Shown: positions 1 through 8,093, numbered from the stretch's first letter. The stretch: 64,000 bases of DNA from Actinomycetota bacterium (GCA_004348925.1 RCMX01000007.1:178876-242875); one strand, 5' to 3'. The notes: generated by a model from the letters alone, not told the origin. Translations and numbers: made by a program.

Positions 1-234
1 GACGTCTCGCGCGCCGGCGGCGGCTCGCTGCCGATGGCCGACATCCCCACCGTCGTGGTCGCCGTCATGCCGCAGCGCACGGGCGTGACCGAGCTCGAGG
101 CGCGCCTTCGCGCTGCCGAGCCGCCCATCGTCGCTCGCATCAACGCCGACCGCCTCCTGCTCGACCCGCGCACGCTTACGCTTGGCGAGGAAGCCGAGAT
201 CGTGAGCGCGCTCGCCGCGCTCACTGCGGAGTAG
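1..234 (+). CDS. selA: L-seryl-tRNA(Sec) selenium transferase SelA, C-terminal fragment
   Basis: The window opens inside this gene; 77 codons remain before the TAG at 232-234. SelA is a PLP enzyme that converts seryl-tRNA(Sec) to selenocysteinyl-tRNA(Sec) using selenophosphate. The fragment is open from base 1 and reads through GGGSLP, then a segment about avoiding non-identical substrates (PPIVARINADRLLLDPRTL), which matches the typical C-terminal end of SelA. The catalytic lysine lies upstream of the window. The call is supported by selB 1.1 kb downstream on the same strand and by selC at 8153. Fragment length limits certainty, but the context makes another fold-type I PLP enzyme unlikely. 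Confidence 0.85.
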   Translation, partial: DVSRAGGGSLPMADIPTVVVAVMPQRTGVTELEARLRAAEPPIVARINADRLLLDPRTLTLGEEAEIVSALAALTAE

Positions 235-264
235 GGCGGCCACTTGAAGCGCGTCAGAGCCGAG

Positions 265-310
265 GTGTACCATAATCAGGTACACTCTGGCGTACCGGGA
301 GTAGGTACAC
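265..310 (+). promoter_or_regulatory. Inverted repeat plus third half-site before the nucleotidyltransferase gene
   Basis: GTGTACC (265-271) and GGTACAC (279-285) form perfect 7-bp arms around a 7-nt AT-rich spacer. A third copy, GGTACAC, lies at 304-310, just before the ATG at 314. The spacer region contains CATAAT (271-276), which could be a -10 box, so a bound protein would cover the promoter. Self-repression by the adjacent HTH-nucleotidyltransferase is the simplest guess, as toxin-antitoxin operons often do this. The repeats are seen directly; the binding protein is inferred. Confidence 0.5.
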
Positions 311-313
311 GCG

Positions 314-940
314 ATGCTCGATGAACTCCTCGGATCCAAGACCCGTGCGCGGATGATCGCGGCGTTGCTCGTTGCGCCTGGAATGCGCATGCACCTGCGG
401 GCCCTCGTGCGAGCAGCCGGAGGAAGCATCGCTTCGGTGCAGCGTGAGATCGAGCGGCTGACCGATATGGGGCTCGTGACCTCTGAGCTCGACGGCACGG
501 GAAGGCGTCAGATCTCGCTTGTGGAGGGACACCCGTTCACTCCGGGACTCTCCGGGCTGCTCGCCGCCGACCCTCGTGCGCAGTACGCAGCTCGTGTTGC
601 TGCGGTTTCGGGCATCGACCCTGCCGTCGAGGACGTCCTGGGGGGTTGGGTCGACGCGATCGTGACCGGGTTTGACCCCATCCGGATCATCCTGTTCGGT
701 TCGCACGCCCGGGGCGCTGCCGGACGGGACAGTGATGTCGACCTGCTCGTCGTGCTGCCCGAGGTGGAGGACGAACTGTCCACGAGCGTCGCGATCATGA
801 GCGCGCTCGGCCCGAGGTCGATTGCGGTGGATGTCATCCCCGTAGACCCCTCCCGACTCGAGGCTTCGAAGACGCGGTCATCATCTGTCGTGCGGGATGC
901 GCTCGAGGAGGGGGTGGTGATCTATGAGCGAGCCGGATAG
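314..940 (+). CDS. MNT-type nucleotidyltransferase with N-terminal winged helix
   Basis: A 208-aa protein with two parts. Residues about 1-75 look like a winged helix. Residues about 120-190 carry a minimal nucleotidyltransferase core: GSHARG at 129-134 and the metal-binding DVD at 141-143, the GS...DxD signature of Pol-beta-like MNT domains. In MntA/HepT modules such proteins are antitoxins that AMPylate or otherwise neutralise a HEPN toxin. The next gene encodes a HEPN protein and overlaps by 17 nt, so the two are co-translated. The start at 314 follows GGGAG at 297-301. It lies between selA and selB, an unusual place for this module. Function as an antitoxin is inferred from family and pairing. 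Confidence 0.8.
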   Translation: MLDELLGSKTRARMIAALLVAPGMRMHLRALVRAAGGSIASVQREIERLTDMGLVTSELDGTGRRQISLVEGHPFTPGLSGLLAADPRAQYAARVAAVSGIDPAVEDVLGGWVDAIVTGFDPIRIILFGSHARGAAGRDSDVDLLVVLPEVEDELSTSVAIMSALGPRSIAVDVIPVDPSRLEASKTRSSSVVRDALEEGVVIYERAG

Positions 941-1331
941 AAGCTCCGAGGCGGCCGAGTGGCTGGCGTATTCGGAGCGGGATCTGAGGGCGATGCGCAC
1001 CCTGAGCGCAGCGGCCGACGAGCACCCCGAAGCGGTCGTCTTCTGGGCGCAGCAAGTCGTCGAGAAGTCGCTTCAAGCGGTGCTTGCGCTTGAAGGCAGC
1101 CGTGCTCCTCGGACCCACGACCTCGCCGTGCTTGTCCAGATGGTCTCTGCGGAGCTGCCATTCCTGTCGCAAATGCGTTCGCTCGAGCAGCTCACGCGCA
1201 TGGCGGTCGGAAGCCGCTATCCTGATACGCACATCTCGATAGATGGGCAGGGCGTTGCCCTTGCTGTGGAGACTGCGGAGTCCGCCTACGAACAGATCGC
1301 TCGCCATATCCGCGAACAGGAGTCCGAATGA
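924..1331 (+). CDS. HEPN-domain protein, partner of the MNT nucleotidyltransferase
   Basis: A 135-aa all-helical protein. The pattern AEWLAYSERDLRAM near the N-terminus, FWAQQVVEKSLQAVL around residues 39-53, a following TH (about 63-64) and a late RYPD are typical of the PF05168 HEPN family, many members of which are RNases or RNase-like toxins in MNT-HEPN pairs. The canonical RX4-6H motif of the HepT (DUF86) family is not obvious, so nuclease activity is uncertain. It starts inside the upstream gene (17-nt overlap), and its own stop overlaps the selB start by 4 nt (ATGA). It is therefore translationally linked to both neighbours. Confidence 0.8.
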   Translation: MSEPDRSSEAAEWLAYSERDLRAMRTLSAAADEHPEAVVFWAQQVVEKSLQAVLALEGSRAPRTHDLAVLVQMVSAELPFLSQMRSLEQLTRMAVGSRYPDTHISIDGQGVALAVETAESAYEQIARHIREQESE

Positions 1332-3235
1332 CCGCACCCTCGCTCGTCCTCGGCACCGCCGGGCATATCGATCACGGCAAGTCGTCGCTTGTCCGCGCGC
1401 TGACCGGCACGGATCCCGACCGTCTTGCCGAGGAGAAAGAGCGCGGCATCACAATCGAGCTTGGCTTCGCGCAGCTCGAGCTGCCGAGCGGTCGGACGAT
1501 GGGGGTCGTCGACGTTCCGGGGCACGAGAAGTTCGTGCGTCAGATGGTGGCCGGTGCGACCGGCATCGACGTCGTGCTGCTCGTTGTCGCCGCCGACGAC
1601 GGCGTCATGCCGCAAACCCGCGAACATCTCGCGATCATCGACCTTCTCGGCATCCCGAAGGGCGTCGTCGCGCTCACGAAGGCCGACCTGGCCGATCCCG
1701 ACTGGATCGAGCTCGTGATCGAGGACGTGCGCACGCTTCTGCGTGACACCTCCATCGACGGCGCGCCGATCGTACCGGTCTCCTCCAAGACGGGCGCCGG
1801 GCTTCCGGAGCTGCTCGCGGCGATCGATTCGGTCGCCGATGAGGCGGTCTCGCGGCAGGCGAGCCTCACGATGCGCCTGCCGGTCGACCGCGTCTTCACC
1901 ATCGCCGGTGCGGGCACCGTGGTGACCGGGACGCTCTGGAGCGGCTCGGTGGAGCGCGATGCGCAGGTGGAGATCTACCCCTCGGGCGTTCGCGGCCGGG
2001 TCCGCTCGGTGCAGATGCACGGCGCGCAGGCCGAGAAGGCCGTTGCCGGCAGCCGAGTCGCACTCAACCTGGCGGGCGTAGAGCGCGACGAGATCGACCG
2101 CGGCGACATCGTGGCCGAGCCGGGCAGCCTCACGGTCACCGACCGCTTCGACGCGCACATCGCATACCTTGCGAGTGAGGAGAAGCCGTTCGAGAGCGGC
2201 ACGCGGGTTCACGTGCATCACGGCACACGCGAGGTGCTCGGCAGGGTGCTGTTCATGGACGTGCCGGCGCTCCCGCCCGGCGGCAAAGGCGTCGCGCAGG
2301 TGCGGCTCGAGGAGCCGCTCGCGCCGCGCTACGGCGACCGCTTCATCATCCGCTCGTACTCGCCCATGTGGACGATCGGCGGCGGCGTCGTGCTCGACGC
2401 GCTCCCGCCGAGGCGGACCACGCTCAAGCCCTACGAGCGCGAACTCCTCGAAGCGCTCATCGCGCACGATCTCTCCTCGGCGGCGATCGGGCTCCTCTCC
2501 TCGCGCGCGCTGCCGATGACGTCTGCGCAGATCGCGCTCGCGCTCGGGGTGCCGCGCGCTGGCGTCGCAGACGACCTCAACAAGGCCGCGCTCGAGCGGC
2601 TCAAGGTGGGCAACGAGACCTACTTCGTCACCGAAGAGGCGCAGCAGCACCTCCTAGGCGGCATCGAACGTGAGCTGCTGGCATTTCACGCCGCGAACCC
2701 GAACGCCACCGGCATCGCGGCGCTCGCGCTGCGCGACCGCGTGGATCGCCGCCTCGAGCCGAAGGTCTTCGACGCGCTGCTGGCGCTCGCGACGACCCGC
2801 GCGATAGCCGCGCTCGCCGAGGGCCAGGTGCGGCATCCCAGGGCGGCCAGCACCGCGCTTGCCGAGGAAGAAGCCGCACGCGTCGCACTCGTCCCGCTTC
2901 TGCGATCGCAGGGCCTGGCGCCGGGCACGGTCGCGGAGCTCGCGACAGCCGTGGGGATCGACGCGGGCGTCGTCCGCAAGGCACTCACGAAGCTCGTCGC
3001 CGAGGGCACCGTCGTCCGCATAGGCCCGGAGCTCCACTTCGACGCCGATGTCGTCTCGACGGCGCGAGACCGCATCGTCGCGTACCTCAAGGAGCATGGC
3101 GAAATCCTCGCCCGTGACGCTCGCGACATCACCGGCAGCAGCCGCAAGTACATCGTCCCGCTGCTCGAGTACTTCGACTCGCAAGGGATCACGAAGCGTG
3201 ACGGCGACTCGCGAACACTCGGTCGTCTCGGCTAG
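1328..3235 (+). CDS. selB: Selenocysteine-specific elongation factor SelB
   Basis: A 635-aa translational GTPase that brings Sec-tRNA(Sec) to UGA codons by binding a SECIS hairpin in the mRNA. The G domain occupies about residues 1-170: P-loop [16 protein letters not shown] (G3) and TKADL (G4). EF-Tu-like beta domains II-III follow to about 345. Residues about 400-635 are the winged-helix repeats that bind SECIS. Length is normal. The ATG at 1328 overlaps the stop of the HEPN gene, so selB appears to be expressed from the same mRNA as the MNT/HEPN pair. It ends tail-to-tail with the histidine kinase gene on the other strand (4-nt overlap). Clients would include the selenoprotein at 61335-61667. 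Confidence 0.97.
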   Translation: MTAPSLVLGTAGHIDHGKSSLVRALTGTDPDRLAEEKERGITIELGFAQLELPSGRTMGVVDVPGHEKFVRQMVAGATGIDVVLLVVAADDGVMPQTREHLAIIDLLGIPKGVVALTKADLADPDWIELVIEDVRTLLRDTSIDGAPIVPVSSKTGAGLPELLAAIDSVADEAVSRQASLTMRLPVDRVFTIAGAGTVVTGTLWSGSVERDAQVEIYPSGVRGRVRSVQMHGAQAEKAVAGSRVALNLAGVERDEIDRGDIVAEPGSLTVTDRFDAHIAYLASEEKPFESGTRVHVHHGTREVLGRVLFMDVPALPPGGKGVAQVRLEEPLAPRYGDRFIIRSYSPMWTIGGGVVLDALPPRRTTLKPYERELLEALIAHDLSSAAIGLLSSRALPMTSAQIALALGVPRAGVADDLNKAALERLKVGNETYFVTEEAQQHLLGGIERELLAFHAANPNATGIAALALRDRVDRRLEPKVFDALLALATTRAIAALAEGQVRHPRAASTALAEEEAARVALVPLLRSQGLAPGTVAELATAVGIDAGVVRKALTKLVAEGTVVRIGPELHFDADVVSTARDRIVAYLKEHGEILARDARDITGSSRKYIVPLLEYFDSQGITKRDGDSRTLGRLG

Positions 3236-4647
3236 GTCTTGTCCGGTGCGTTTCTGGATGGCAATCGGATGGTGAACACCGCGCCGCCGCCCTCGCGATT
3301 GCCGGCGTCGATCGTCCCTCCATGCAGTTCGACAAGCCGTTTGGTGATCGCCAGTCCCAGTCCGCTGCCACCGCCCTTGACGCCGCTTCGTGGGACCGGG
3401 GCGCGGTAGAACCGATCGAAGATCCTCGGCAGGTCGACCTCGCTGATGCCTGGCCCGTCATCGGCCACAGCGATGATGACCGAGCCGCCATCTTGCGTCG
3501 CCGTGATCGAGATGACACCGCCATCCCGAGCATATGCAATCGAGTTGCGCACGAGATTCATAAGCGCCTGATCGAGCAGGTCCGGATCACCGTCGATCCA
3601 GAGGTCTGACTCAGCCGAGGCATTGATGACGGCCGCTCCGATCGACCGTCCGCGGACGGCGGCCTCCTCGATCAGCGTCGCCACGCAGAGCGCCTGGAAC
3701 GGCCTTTGCGATCCCCGGTCGAGCCGCGCGAGTTCCAGCAGGTCGTCGATGAGCCGCTCGATGCGGCTGGTCTCGTCCCTGATCGCGCGTAGAGCCGCGC
3801 TCTTCTCGTCGGCGGTCGTGTTCGCGTGTTCGATGAGATCGAGGTTGCCGTGCATCACGGCGAGCGGCGTTCGCAGCTCGTGCGATGCGTCGGCGGTGAA
3901 GCGCTTCTGCTCGGCGAATGCGACCTCGAGTCGGTCGAGCATCGCATTGAGCGACTCGACGACCGCCCCGACCTCGTCGTGCGGACCGTCGTACGGGACG
4001 CGGCCTCCGAGCGACGCCTTGGTGATGCGCCCGGCCGTCGCCGCGACCTCCCGCAACGGGCTCAGGCTCGCTCCCGCCGCCCATGCCGAGAGGGAGCCGC
4101 CGATGATGACGATGACGAGTCCCGCAAGAGCCAGCGTCCAACCGAGCTCCACAGCCACGCTTTCGGTGTACGTGGTCGACAGCGCTGCCTGGAAGACGCC
4201 GACGATGGAGCCATCAGCGCCGAGTATCGGTGAGGTGGCAACGCGGTAGTCAACCCCGTCAAGAGCGAACGTGTCGAATCCCACGGCGGGAAGTTCGGTG
4301 TTGCCCGGCGCCTTCTCGATTGGAACGCTCGAATTCGAGATCACGCGACCGCCGGTGATGCGCACGAGCAGGATCGGGTGCGTGCCTGCTTCCACCTTCG
4401 TGCGTCCGGTGAGATATGCGCGGGATACCTCGATGAGGCCTCCGGTGCTCGGCTCGGCCTCGCTGCTCCGGATCGCGGCGGTGTACGCCTCGGTCTCACG
4501 CAGGAGCGCGCGGTCGATATCTGCCGAGAGGCTCCGCGACACGGCGACGTACGACGCGATGGCCAGCGCCGCGACCCCGACCGCAAGAGCCAGCGACATC
4601 GCGAGCGCGACGCGGCCGGCTGCGGTCAGGCGTCTACGAGCGGACAC
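3232..4647 (-). CDS. Two-component sensor histidine kinase (OmpR-partner type)
   Basis: A 471-aa membrane kinase. TM1 lies at about 12-34, an extracytoplasmic sensor of about 130 residues follows, TM2 is at about 170-190 and HAMP at about 192-245. HisKA carries the phospho-acceptor in DASHELRTPL (H256). HATPase motifs are visible: NLVRNSIAYA (N box), DDGPGI (G1) and GSGLGLAI (G2). The GTG start overlaps the end of the response-regulator gene by 14 nt, so the pair is co-translated. It is the last gene of a minus-strand run that begins with the multihaem cytochrome, suggesting the pair senses an envelope signal linked to that cytochrome. The ligand is unknown. Confidence 0.93.
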   Translation of the reverse strand: MSARRRLTAAGRVALAMSLALAVGVAALAIASYVAVSRSLSADIDRALLRETEAYTAAIRSSEAEPSTGGLIEVSRAYLTGRTKVEAGTHPILLVRITGGRVISNSSVPIEKAPGNTELPAVGFDTFALDGVDYRVATSPILGADGSIVGVFQAALSTTYTESVAVELGWTLALAGLVIVIIGGSLSAWAAGASLSPLREVAATAGRITKASLGGRVPYDGPHDEVGAVVESLNAMLDRLEVAFAEQKRFTADASHELRTPLAVMHGNLDLIEHANTTADEKSAALRAIRDETSRIERLIDDLLELARLDRGSQRPFQALCVATLIEEAAVRGRSIGAAVINASAESDLWIDGDPDLLDQALMNLVRNSIAYARDGGVISITATQDGGSVIIAVADDGPGISEVDLPRIFDRFYRAPVPRSGVKGGGSGLGLAITKRLVELHGGTIDAGNREGGGAVFTIRLPSRNAPDKT

Positions 4648-5299
4648 GATAGCCAGCCCCGCGCACGGTCTCTATCACCGAGGGCGCATCGCTGCCATCG
4701 AGCTTGCGGCGCAGGTAGCCCACGTAGACGTCGACGATGTTCGATGCGCTTTCGAAGCCGAAACCCCAGACTGCGTCGAGGATCTGCTGGCGGGTGAGGA
4801 CCTGGCCGGCATGTCGCATGAGGTATTCGAGTAGAGCGAACTCCCGCGAAGGAAGGTCGACCGACACCTCACCTCTGGTCGCGATGCGCGTCTTGGTATC
4901 GAGCTCGATCTCACCCGAACGCAGGACGCGGGCGCTCTGCTGGCCGTGTCGCACTGCGGCGCGTACTCGGGCAGCGAGTTCCGCGAAGGCGATCGGCTTC
5001 ACAAGGTAGTCGTCGGCCCCAAGATCGAGCAGTGTGACCTTGTCATCGACTTCGCCGAGGGCGGTGATGACGATGATCGGTACGTCATTGCCGCGTGCGC
5101 GTATCGACGTGAGCACACCACGCCCGTCGCCATCCGGCAGCATCAGGTCGAGCAGAATCAGATCGTACTCGTGGGCAAAGGACATGCCGAGCGCATCCGT
5201 CGCCGTCGCAGAGCGTTCGACCACATGCCCCTCAGCCGCGAGGCCGCTCGACATGAACGAGGCTATGCGATCATCGTCCTCGACGAGCAGGATCTTCAT
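4634..5299 (-). CDS. OmpR/PhoB-family response regulator
   Basis: A 221-aa DNA-binding regulator. The receiver domain (about 1-115) has the acidic pocket VEDDD near the N-terminus, the phospho-acceptor D51 in LLDLMLPDGDG, and a conserved lysine in LVKPIAF. A C-terminal winged helix (about 125-221) ends with RGAGYRV, typical of OmpR-type effectors. I chose ATG 5299 over the GTG 6 nt upstream because GAGGAG (5305-5310, minus strand) sits 5 nt before the ATG and overlaps the GTG. It is partnered with the downstream histidine kinase. Likely targets are its own operon and the region 8000-8152, where two inverted repeats lie. Confidence 0.93.
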   Translation of the reverse strand: MKILLVEDDDRIASFMSSGLAAEGHVVERSATATDALGMSFAHEYDLILLDLMLPDGDGRGVLTSIRARGNDVPIIVITALGEVDDKVTLLDLGADDYLVKPIAFAELAARVRAAVRHGQQSARVLRSGEIELDTKTRIATRGEVSVDLPSREFALLEYLMRHAGQVLTRQQILDAVWGFGFESASNIVDVYVGYLRRKLDGSDAPSVIETVRGAGYRVRS

Positions 5300-5330
5300 A
5301 TGCACTCCTCGCAGGGTTAGCCGGACGCTT

Positions 5331-5759
5331 TCAGTCGGTTTCCGGCTCTTCTACATGCGAGGATGATTCCCCATTGCCCACGTCATCACTGTCGGAATCG
5401 CCATCCGGGTCATCGTCGCGTATCGGCGGCGAAACGACCTCGCGGTCATCATCATCGTCCGTCACCGTTGCCGTCGGGTGACCGGGCTTCGGAGTGGATG
5501 GCGTCTCGGGCCGGGTCGGATTCGCCGGCAAACCGGCAGTGTCCGTGGCGTCCGGGGTGGGTGACGCATTCACATCGAGGGGGGCGGGCACCGGCGCGGC
5601 CCCGGTAGCCTCGACGTCGCGGCTGACCGAAATGACGGGCAAGTCGGAGACTCGAGGCCTCGAACCACCCGGAGTGGTAGCGGCGAACGTCGCGCTTCCA
5701 AGAAGCAGGAGTGCGGCCGTGATCCCGAGCAGGACCCGGGTGTTGTTGCTCGAGAACAC
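5331..5759 (-). CDS. Exported Asp-rich low-complexity protein
   Basis: A protein of about 142 aa with a signal peptide (TRVLLGITAALLLLGSATFA), then a Pro/Thr/Ala-rich linker and an acidic tail with runs such as DDDDD and DPDGDSDSDD. There is no CXXCH, so no haem. I chose GTG 5759 because GAGGAG (5766-5771, minus) sits 6 nt upstream; an ATG at 5765 abuts that site directly. It lies 31 nt before the response-regulator start and downstream of a 14-bp hairpin. The acidic tail resembles that of the neighbouring mono-haem protein, so both may bind cations (Ca2+ or metal) or a positively charged surface. No family is recognised. Confidence 0.6.
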   Translation of the reverse strand: MFSSNNTRVLLGITAALLLLGSATFAATTPGGSRPRVSDLPVISVSRDVEATGAAPVPAPLDVNASPTPDATDTAGLPANPTRPETPSTPKPGHPTATVTDDDDDREVVSPPIRDDDPDGDSDSDDVGNGESSSHVEEPETD

Positions 5760-5779
5760 GATCATCTCCTCTCTGCGAT

Positions 5780-5812
5780 GCAAGACCCGCACCCGGTCGG
5801 TGCGGGTCTTGC
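5780..5812 (-). terminator. Strong hairpin between the two Asp-rich protein genes
   Basis: A perfect 14-bp stem (5780-5793 with 5799-5812) closes a 5-nt loop. It lies 22 nt past the stop of the mono-haem gene and just upstream of the next gene on the minus strand. No T-run follows, so it could be a partial terminator or an mRNA-processing or stability element that separates cytochrome expression from that of the two-component genes. Confidence 0.6.
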
Positions 5813-5834
5813 GCACGAGTATACGCGGTCGTTC

Positions 5835-6353
5835 CTAGTCGTTGTGGTTCTCGTTTCCGATGCCGCTGATCGGCGCCGGGGCTACGTCGTCATCATCGAT
5901 GTCGTCCTCGACCTCGTCTGCAGCGTCCACGTCATCGACCTGATGTGCCCCGTCCATGTCACCAACCTCGTCGGCGTCATCGTCATCGATCGCGTCGTCA
6001 TAGTCGCCAGCCTCATCGACATCGTCCAGGTCATCAGCCTCGTCGACATCGTCCAGGTCATCAGCCTCGTCGACATCGATGAGGCCGGGCACGTCGTCAC
6101 AATCCTCGGCGCTTGGTTCATCGCCGTCACCTGGCACCGGAACGGGGTCGGGGACCGGATCCGGCGCGGGAGCCGCAATGATCGTGTGACATCCGACGCA
6201 GTCCCCTGCGAAGTGGTTCGCGGGCGGCGCTGCACCCTCGGGGATGTCGGGCCCTGCAGCGGCGGTCGCCATGGCGGCCGCCGATAGAAGCGCGGCCACG
6301 GTCACGGCCGCCACGAGCAACGCACGATTCTTGAACCAACCCTTGACGTACAT
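5835..6353 (-). CDS. Exported mono-haem c protein with Asp-rich repetitive tail
   Basis: A 172-aa protein. A signal peptide covers about 1-33, one haem-binding motif CVGCH lies at 52-56, then a Pro/Asp linker (about 60-85) leads to a strongly acidic C-terminal half built on DEADDLDDV-type repeats. The start at 6353 follows GGGGAG (minus) at 6-nt spacing; an ATG 6 nt upstream touches that site. It lies 16 nt after the stop of the 23-haem cytochrome, so the two are probably co-transcribed. A small haem protein next to a large multihaem cytochrome suggests an electron shuttle. The acidic tail could dock it electrostatically or bind metal ions. Role inferred. Confidence 0.7.
   Translation of the reverse strand: MYVKGWFKNRALLVAAVTVAALLSAAAMATAAAGPDIPEGAAPPANHFAGDCVGCHTIIAAPAPDPVPDPVPVPGDGDEPSAEDCDDVPGLIDVDEADDLDDVDEADDLDDVDEAGDYDDAIDDDDADEVGDMDGAHQVDDVDAADEVEDDIDDDDVAPAPISGIGNENHND
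6009..6080 (-). repeat. 27-bp tandem repeat coding for the Asp-rich tail
   Basis: Two near-identical 27-bp units (6009-6035, 6036-6062) and a partial third (6063-6080) encode the 9-aa acidic repeat of the mono-haem protein. Unit length is a multiple of three, so copy number can vary without breaking the frame. Confidence 0.85.
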
Positions 6354-6369
6354 ACGCATCTCCCCACTC

Positions 6370-7998
6370 TCAGTCGTCTATTGGCGCACCCGACCTGTGA
6401 CATGCCGTACACGAAGCCGAGGAATAGCCGCTTGGGTGGCACTTGGTGCAAGCGAAACTGCGGTAGGTATGCTCGCCGCCAGGGATCGACGGGTGAGTGA
6501 ACGTCGCGCTGCTCCAGGCCCTTGAGGGTGAGTGGCAGTTCGCGCAGGTCGTGCCGTAGTGGTTCGCGGGGGCCCTGTGGCATGAAGAGCACGCCGTGGA
6601 CGTCGGGTGGTAGAACCTCCAGGAGCCGCCCGGCTTGTGGCACGTCACGCAGCTGAGTCCCGAGTGCCCCGATGGCCTGGAGTGGCAGTTCGTGCAGGTC
6701 GCCGTCGATCCGGGGTGCGTGAACTTGGCCGCCGAGAAGGCCGTCTTCGGGTTGTGGCAGGAACTGCATGCGCCCGAGTAGTGCTTCGCGGGGGCCTTGT
6801 GGCACGTCGCGCAGTTGGCAGCCGCACCCGGGTGCGTGAACGTGGCCTTGGAGAACGCGACTTTCGGGTTGTGACATGTCTTGCACGCCCCCGAGTAGTG
6901 CTTCGCGGGAGCCTTGTGGCACGTCGCGCAGTTGGCAGCGGCGCCGGGATGCGAGAACTTCGTGTTCTTGAAGGCGACCTTCGTCGAATGACACGCCGAG
7001 CACGTTCCCGAGTAATGCCGGGCCGGAGCCGTGTGGCAGCTGGCACAGGAGGTGGAGGTCGGGTGCTTGAAAGTCCATGCGGCACCGGTCGTGTGGCAGG
7101 TCGTGCAGGTCTCGGTGGCATGAGCTGCCGGGCGGGTGTGACACGTCGTGCACGTTGCAGTCGAGGAGGGGTGCTCGAAGGCCCAGGATGCGCCAGGTTC
7201 GTGGCACGTCGTGCAGGCACCCGCCCGGTGCTCTGCCGGAGTGGTGTGGCAATTCACACACGTCGTCACGTCGGTGGCGTGTTCGAACGACCATGAATCG
7301 GCGGTCGTATGACACGTCGTGCAGGTGGAGGTCTCGCCCGTCGCGGTCGCGCTCACGCTCTTGAGCGCAGGATGTGATCGGGCTTCGGGCGTGTGGCACG
7401 TCACGCAACTCGTCTTCGCCAGGTCGTGGCAATTCGAGCACGTCACGGCGATGTGCCCGGGGAGGTTCGCTGCACCGGCGCCGACCACCGCGATCGCGAG
7501 CCGGTCCTTCGCCTGGGAGTCGAGAATGCCGGCCTCGGCAAGTGCGGCCGACGTGACGCGGTGACCCGCGCTCGCGTGGCAATCCACACATGAACGCTCG
7601 CCGCGGTGCGCCTCGTGGGTGAAGCCCGGGATCCCGGGGTCGATGGTGCCGCTGTGGCACGCCAGGCAACGGCTGTCGGGGATGTCGGTCACCGCACCGG
7701 GGAACTTGGGATCGGTGGTGAAGTGGTTGTACACCTCTTTCAGGGCGACGACCTTATGTGCCACCTCGGACTTCAGTCCGGGCTCGACGTGGCAGGAGAC
7801 GCACGAGATGCCGGCGTGAGCTCCCTCGTTCCACGCGACGTAGTACGGCTCCATCTCGTGGCACGAGGTGCAGAACCCCGGACGACTCGTGTAGTTCGTT
7901 GCCGCTACGGCGCCGCCGGTGAGAGCGCCCAGAGCAAGGACGACGATGACCGCGGTAATCGCTGGCTTGCGTCGCAGAGCGGCGAACAGTCGTCTCAT
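6370..7998 (-). CDS. Secreted or anchored multihaem c-type cytochrome (23 CXXCH)
   Basis: A 542-aa protein with an N-terminal signal-anchor (KPAITAVIVVLALGALTGGAVAA) and 23 CXXCH motifs by my count. The first part (FCTSCHEMEPYYVAW, then CVSCH) resembles NapC/NirT-type quinol-oxidising cytochromes. The rest is an array of short repeats such as CHKAPAKHYSGAC. High haem density predicts an electron wire across the cell envelope, for extracellular or periplasm-like electron transfer. An upstream-extended frame to 8250 is rejected because it runs antisense through selC; the ATG at 7998 has GGAG just before it. It heads the run with the mono-haem protein, an Asp-rich protein and a two-component pair. 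Confidence 0.93.
   Translation of the reverse strand: MRRLFAALRRKPAITAVIVVLALGALTGGAVAATNYTSRPGFCTSCHEMEPYYVAWNEGAHAGISCVSCHVEPGLKSEVAHKVVALKEVYNHFTTDPKFPGAVTDIPDSRCLACHSGTIDPGIPGFTHEAHRGERSCVDCHASAGHRVTSAALAEAGILDSQAKDRLAIAVVGAGAANLPGHIAVTCSNCHDLAKTSCVTCHTPEARSHPALKSVSATATGETSTCTTCHTTADSWSFEHATDVTTCVNCHTTPAEHRAGACTTCHEPGASWAFEHPSSTATCTTCHTRPAAHATETCTTCHTTGAAWTFKHPTSTSCASCHTAPARHYSGTCSACHSTKVAFKNTKFSHPGAAANCATCHKAPAKHYSGACKTCHNPKVAFSKATFTHPGAAANCATCHKAPAKHYSGACSSCHNPKTAFSAAKFTHPGSTATCTNCHSRPSGHSGLSCVTCHKPGGSWRFYHPTSTACSSCHRAPANHYGTTCANCHSPSRAWSSATFTHPSIPGGEHTYRSFACTKCHPSGYSSASCTACHRSGAPIDD
6776..7009 (-). repeat. 117-bp tandem repeat inside the cytochrome gene
   Basis: Copies at 6776-6892 and 6893-7009 begin with the same GAGTAGTGC-type string, and a third, more divergent copy starts at 7010 (GAGTAATGC). 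Each 39-codon unit carries two CXXCH motifs, so the haem array has grown by in-frame duplication. Confidence 0.8.
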
Positions 7999-8060
7999 GT
8001 GCTCCGGCTCCGTCCGTACGGGTCGAGTCTTGTCTCCAGAAGTATCGGAGTGGAGGATGA

Positions 8061-8093
8061 GCGTTCGATGAACGCCGCATGAGAGTCCTCTCA
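8061..8093. promoter_or_regulatory. Two inverted repeats upstream of the cytochrome operon
   Basis: GCGTTC-GAT-GAACGC (8061-8075) is a perfect 6-3-6 repeat and TGAGAG-TC-CTCTCA (8080-8093) a perfect 6-2-6 repeat. Both lie in the 154-bp gap between the cytochrome start (7998, minus) and selC (8153, plus). They are candidate binding sites for the response regulator encoded in the same operon, or for a regulator of selC. The repeats are visible; the ligand is inferred. Confidence 0.4.

Noticed and set aside
924..1331. HepT of the DUF86 type
   Set aside because: The typical RX4-6H catalytic motif is not evident; the pattern fits the PF05168 HEPN family better.
1286..2650. 454-aa minus-strand reading frame
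   Set aside because: Antisense shadow of selB, caused by high third-position GC.
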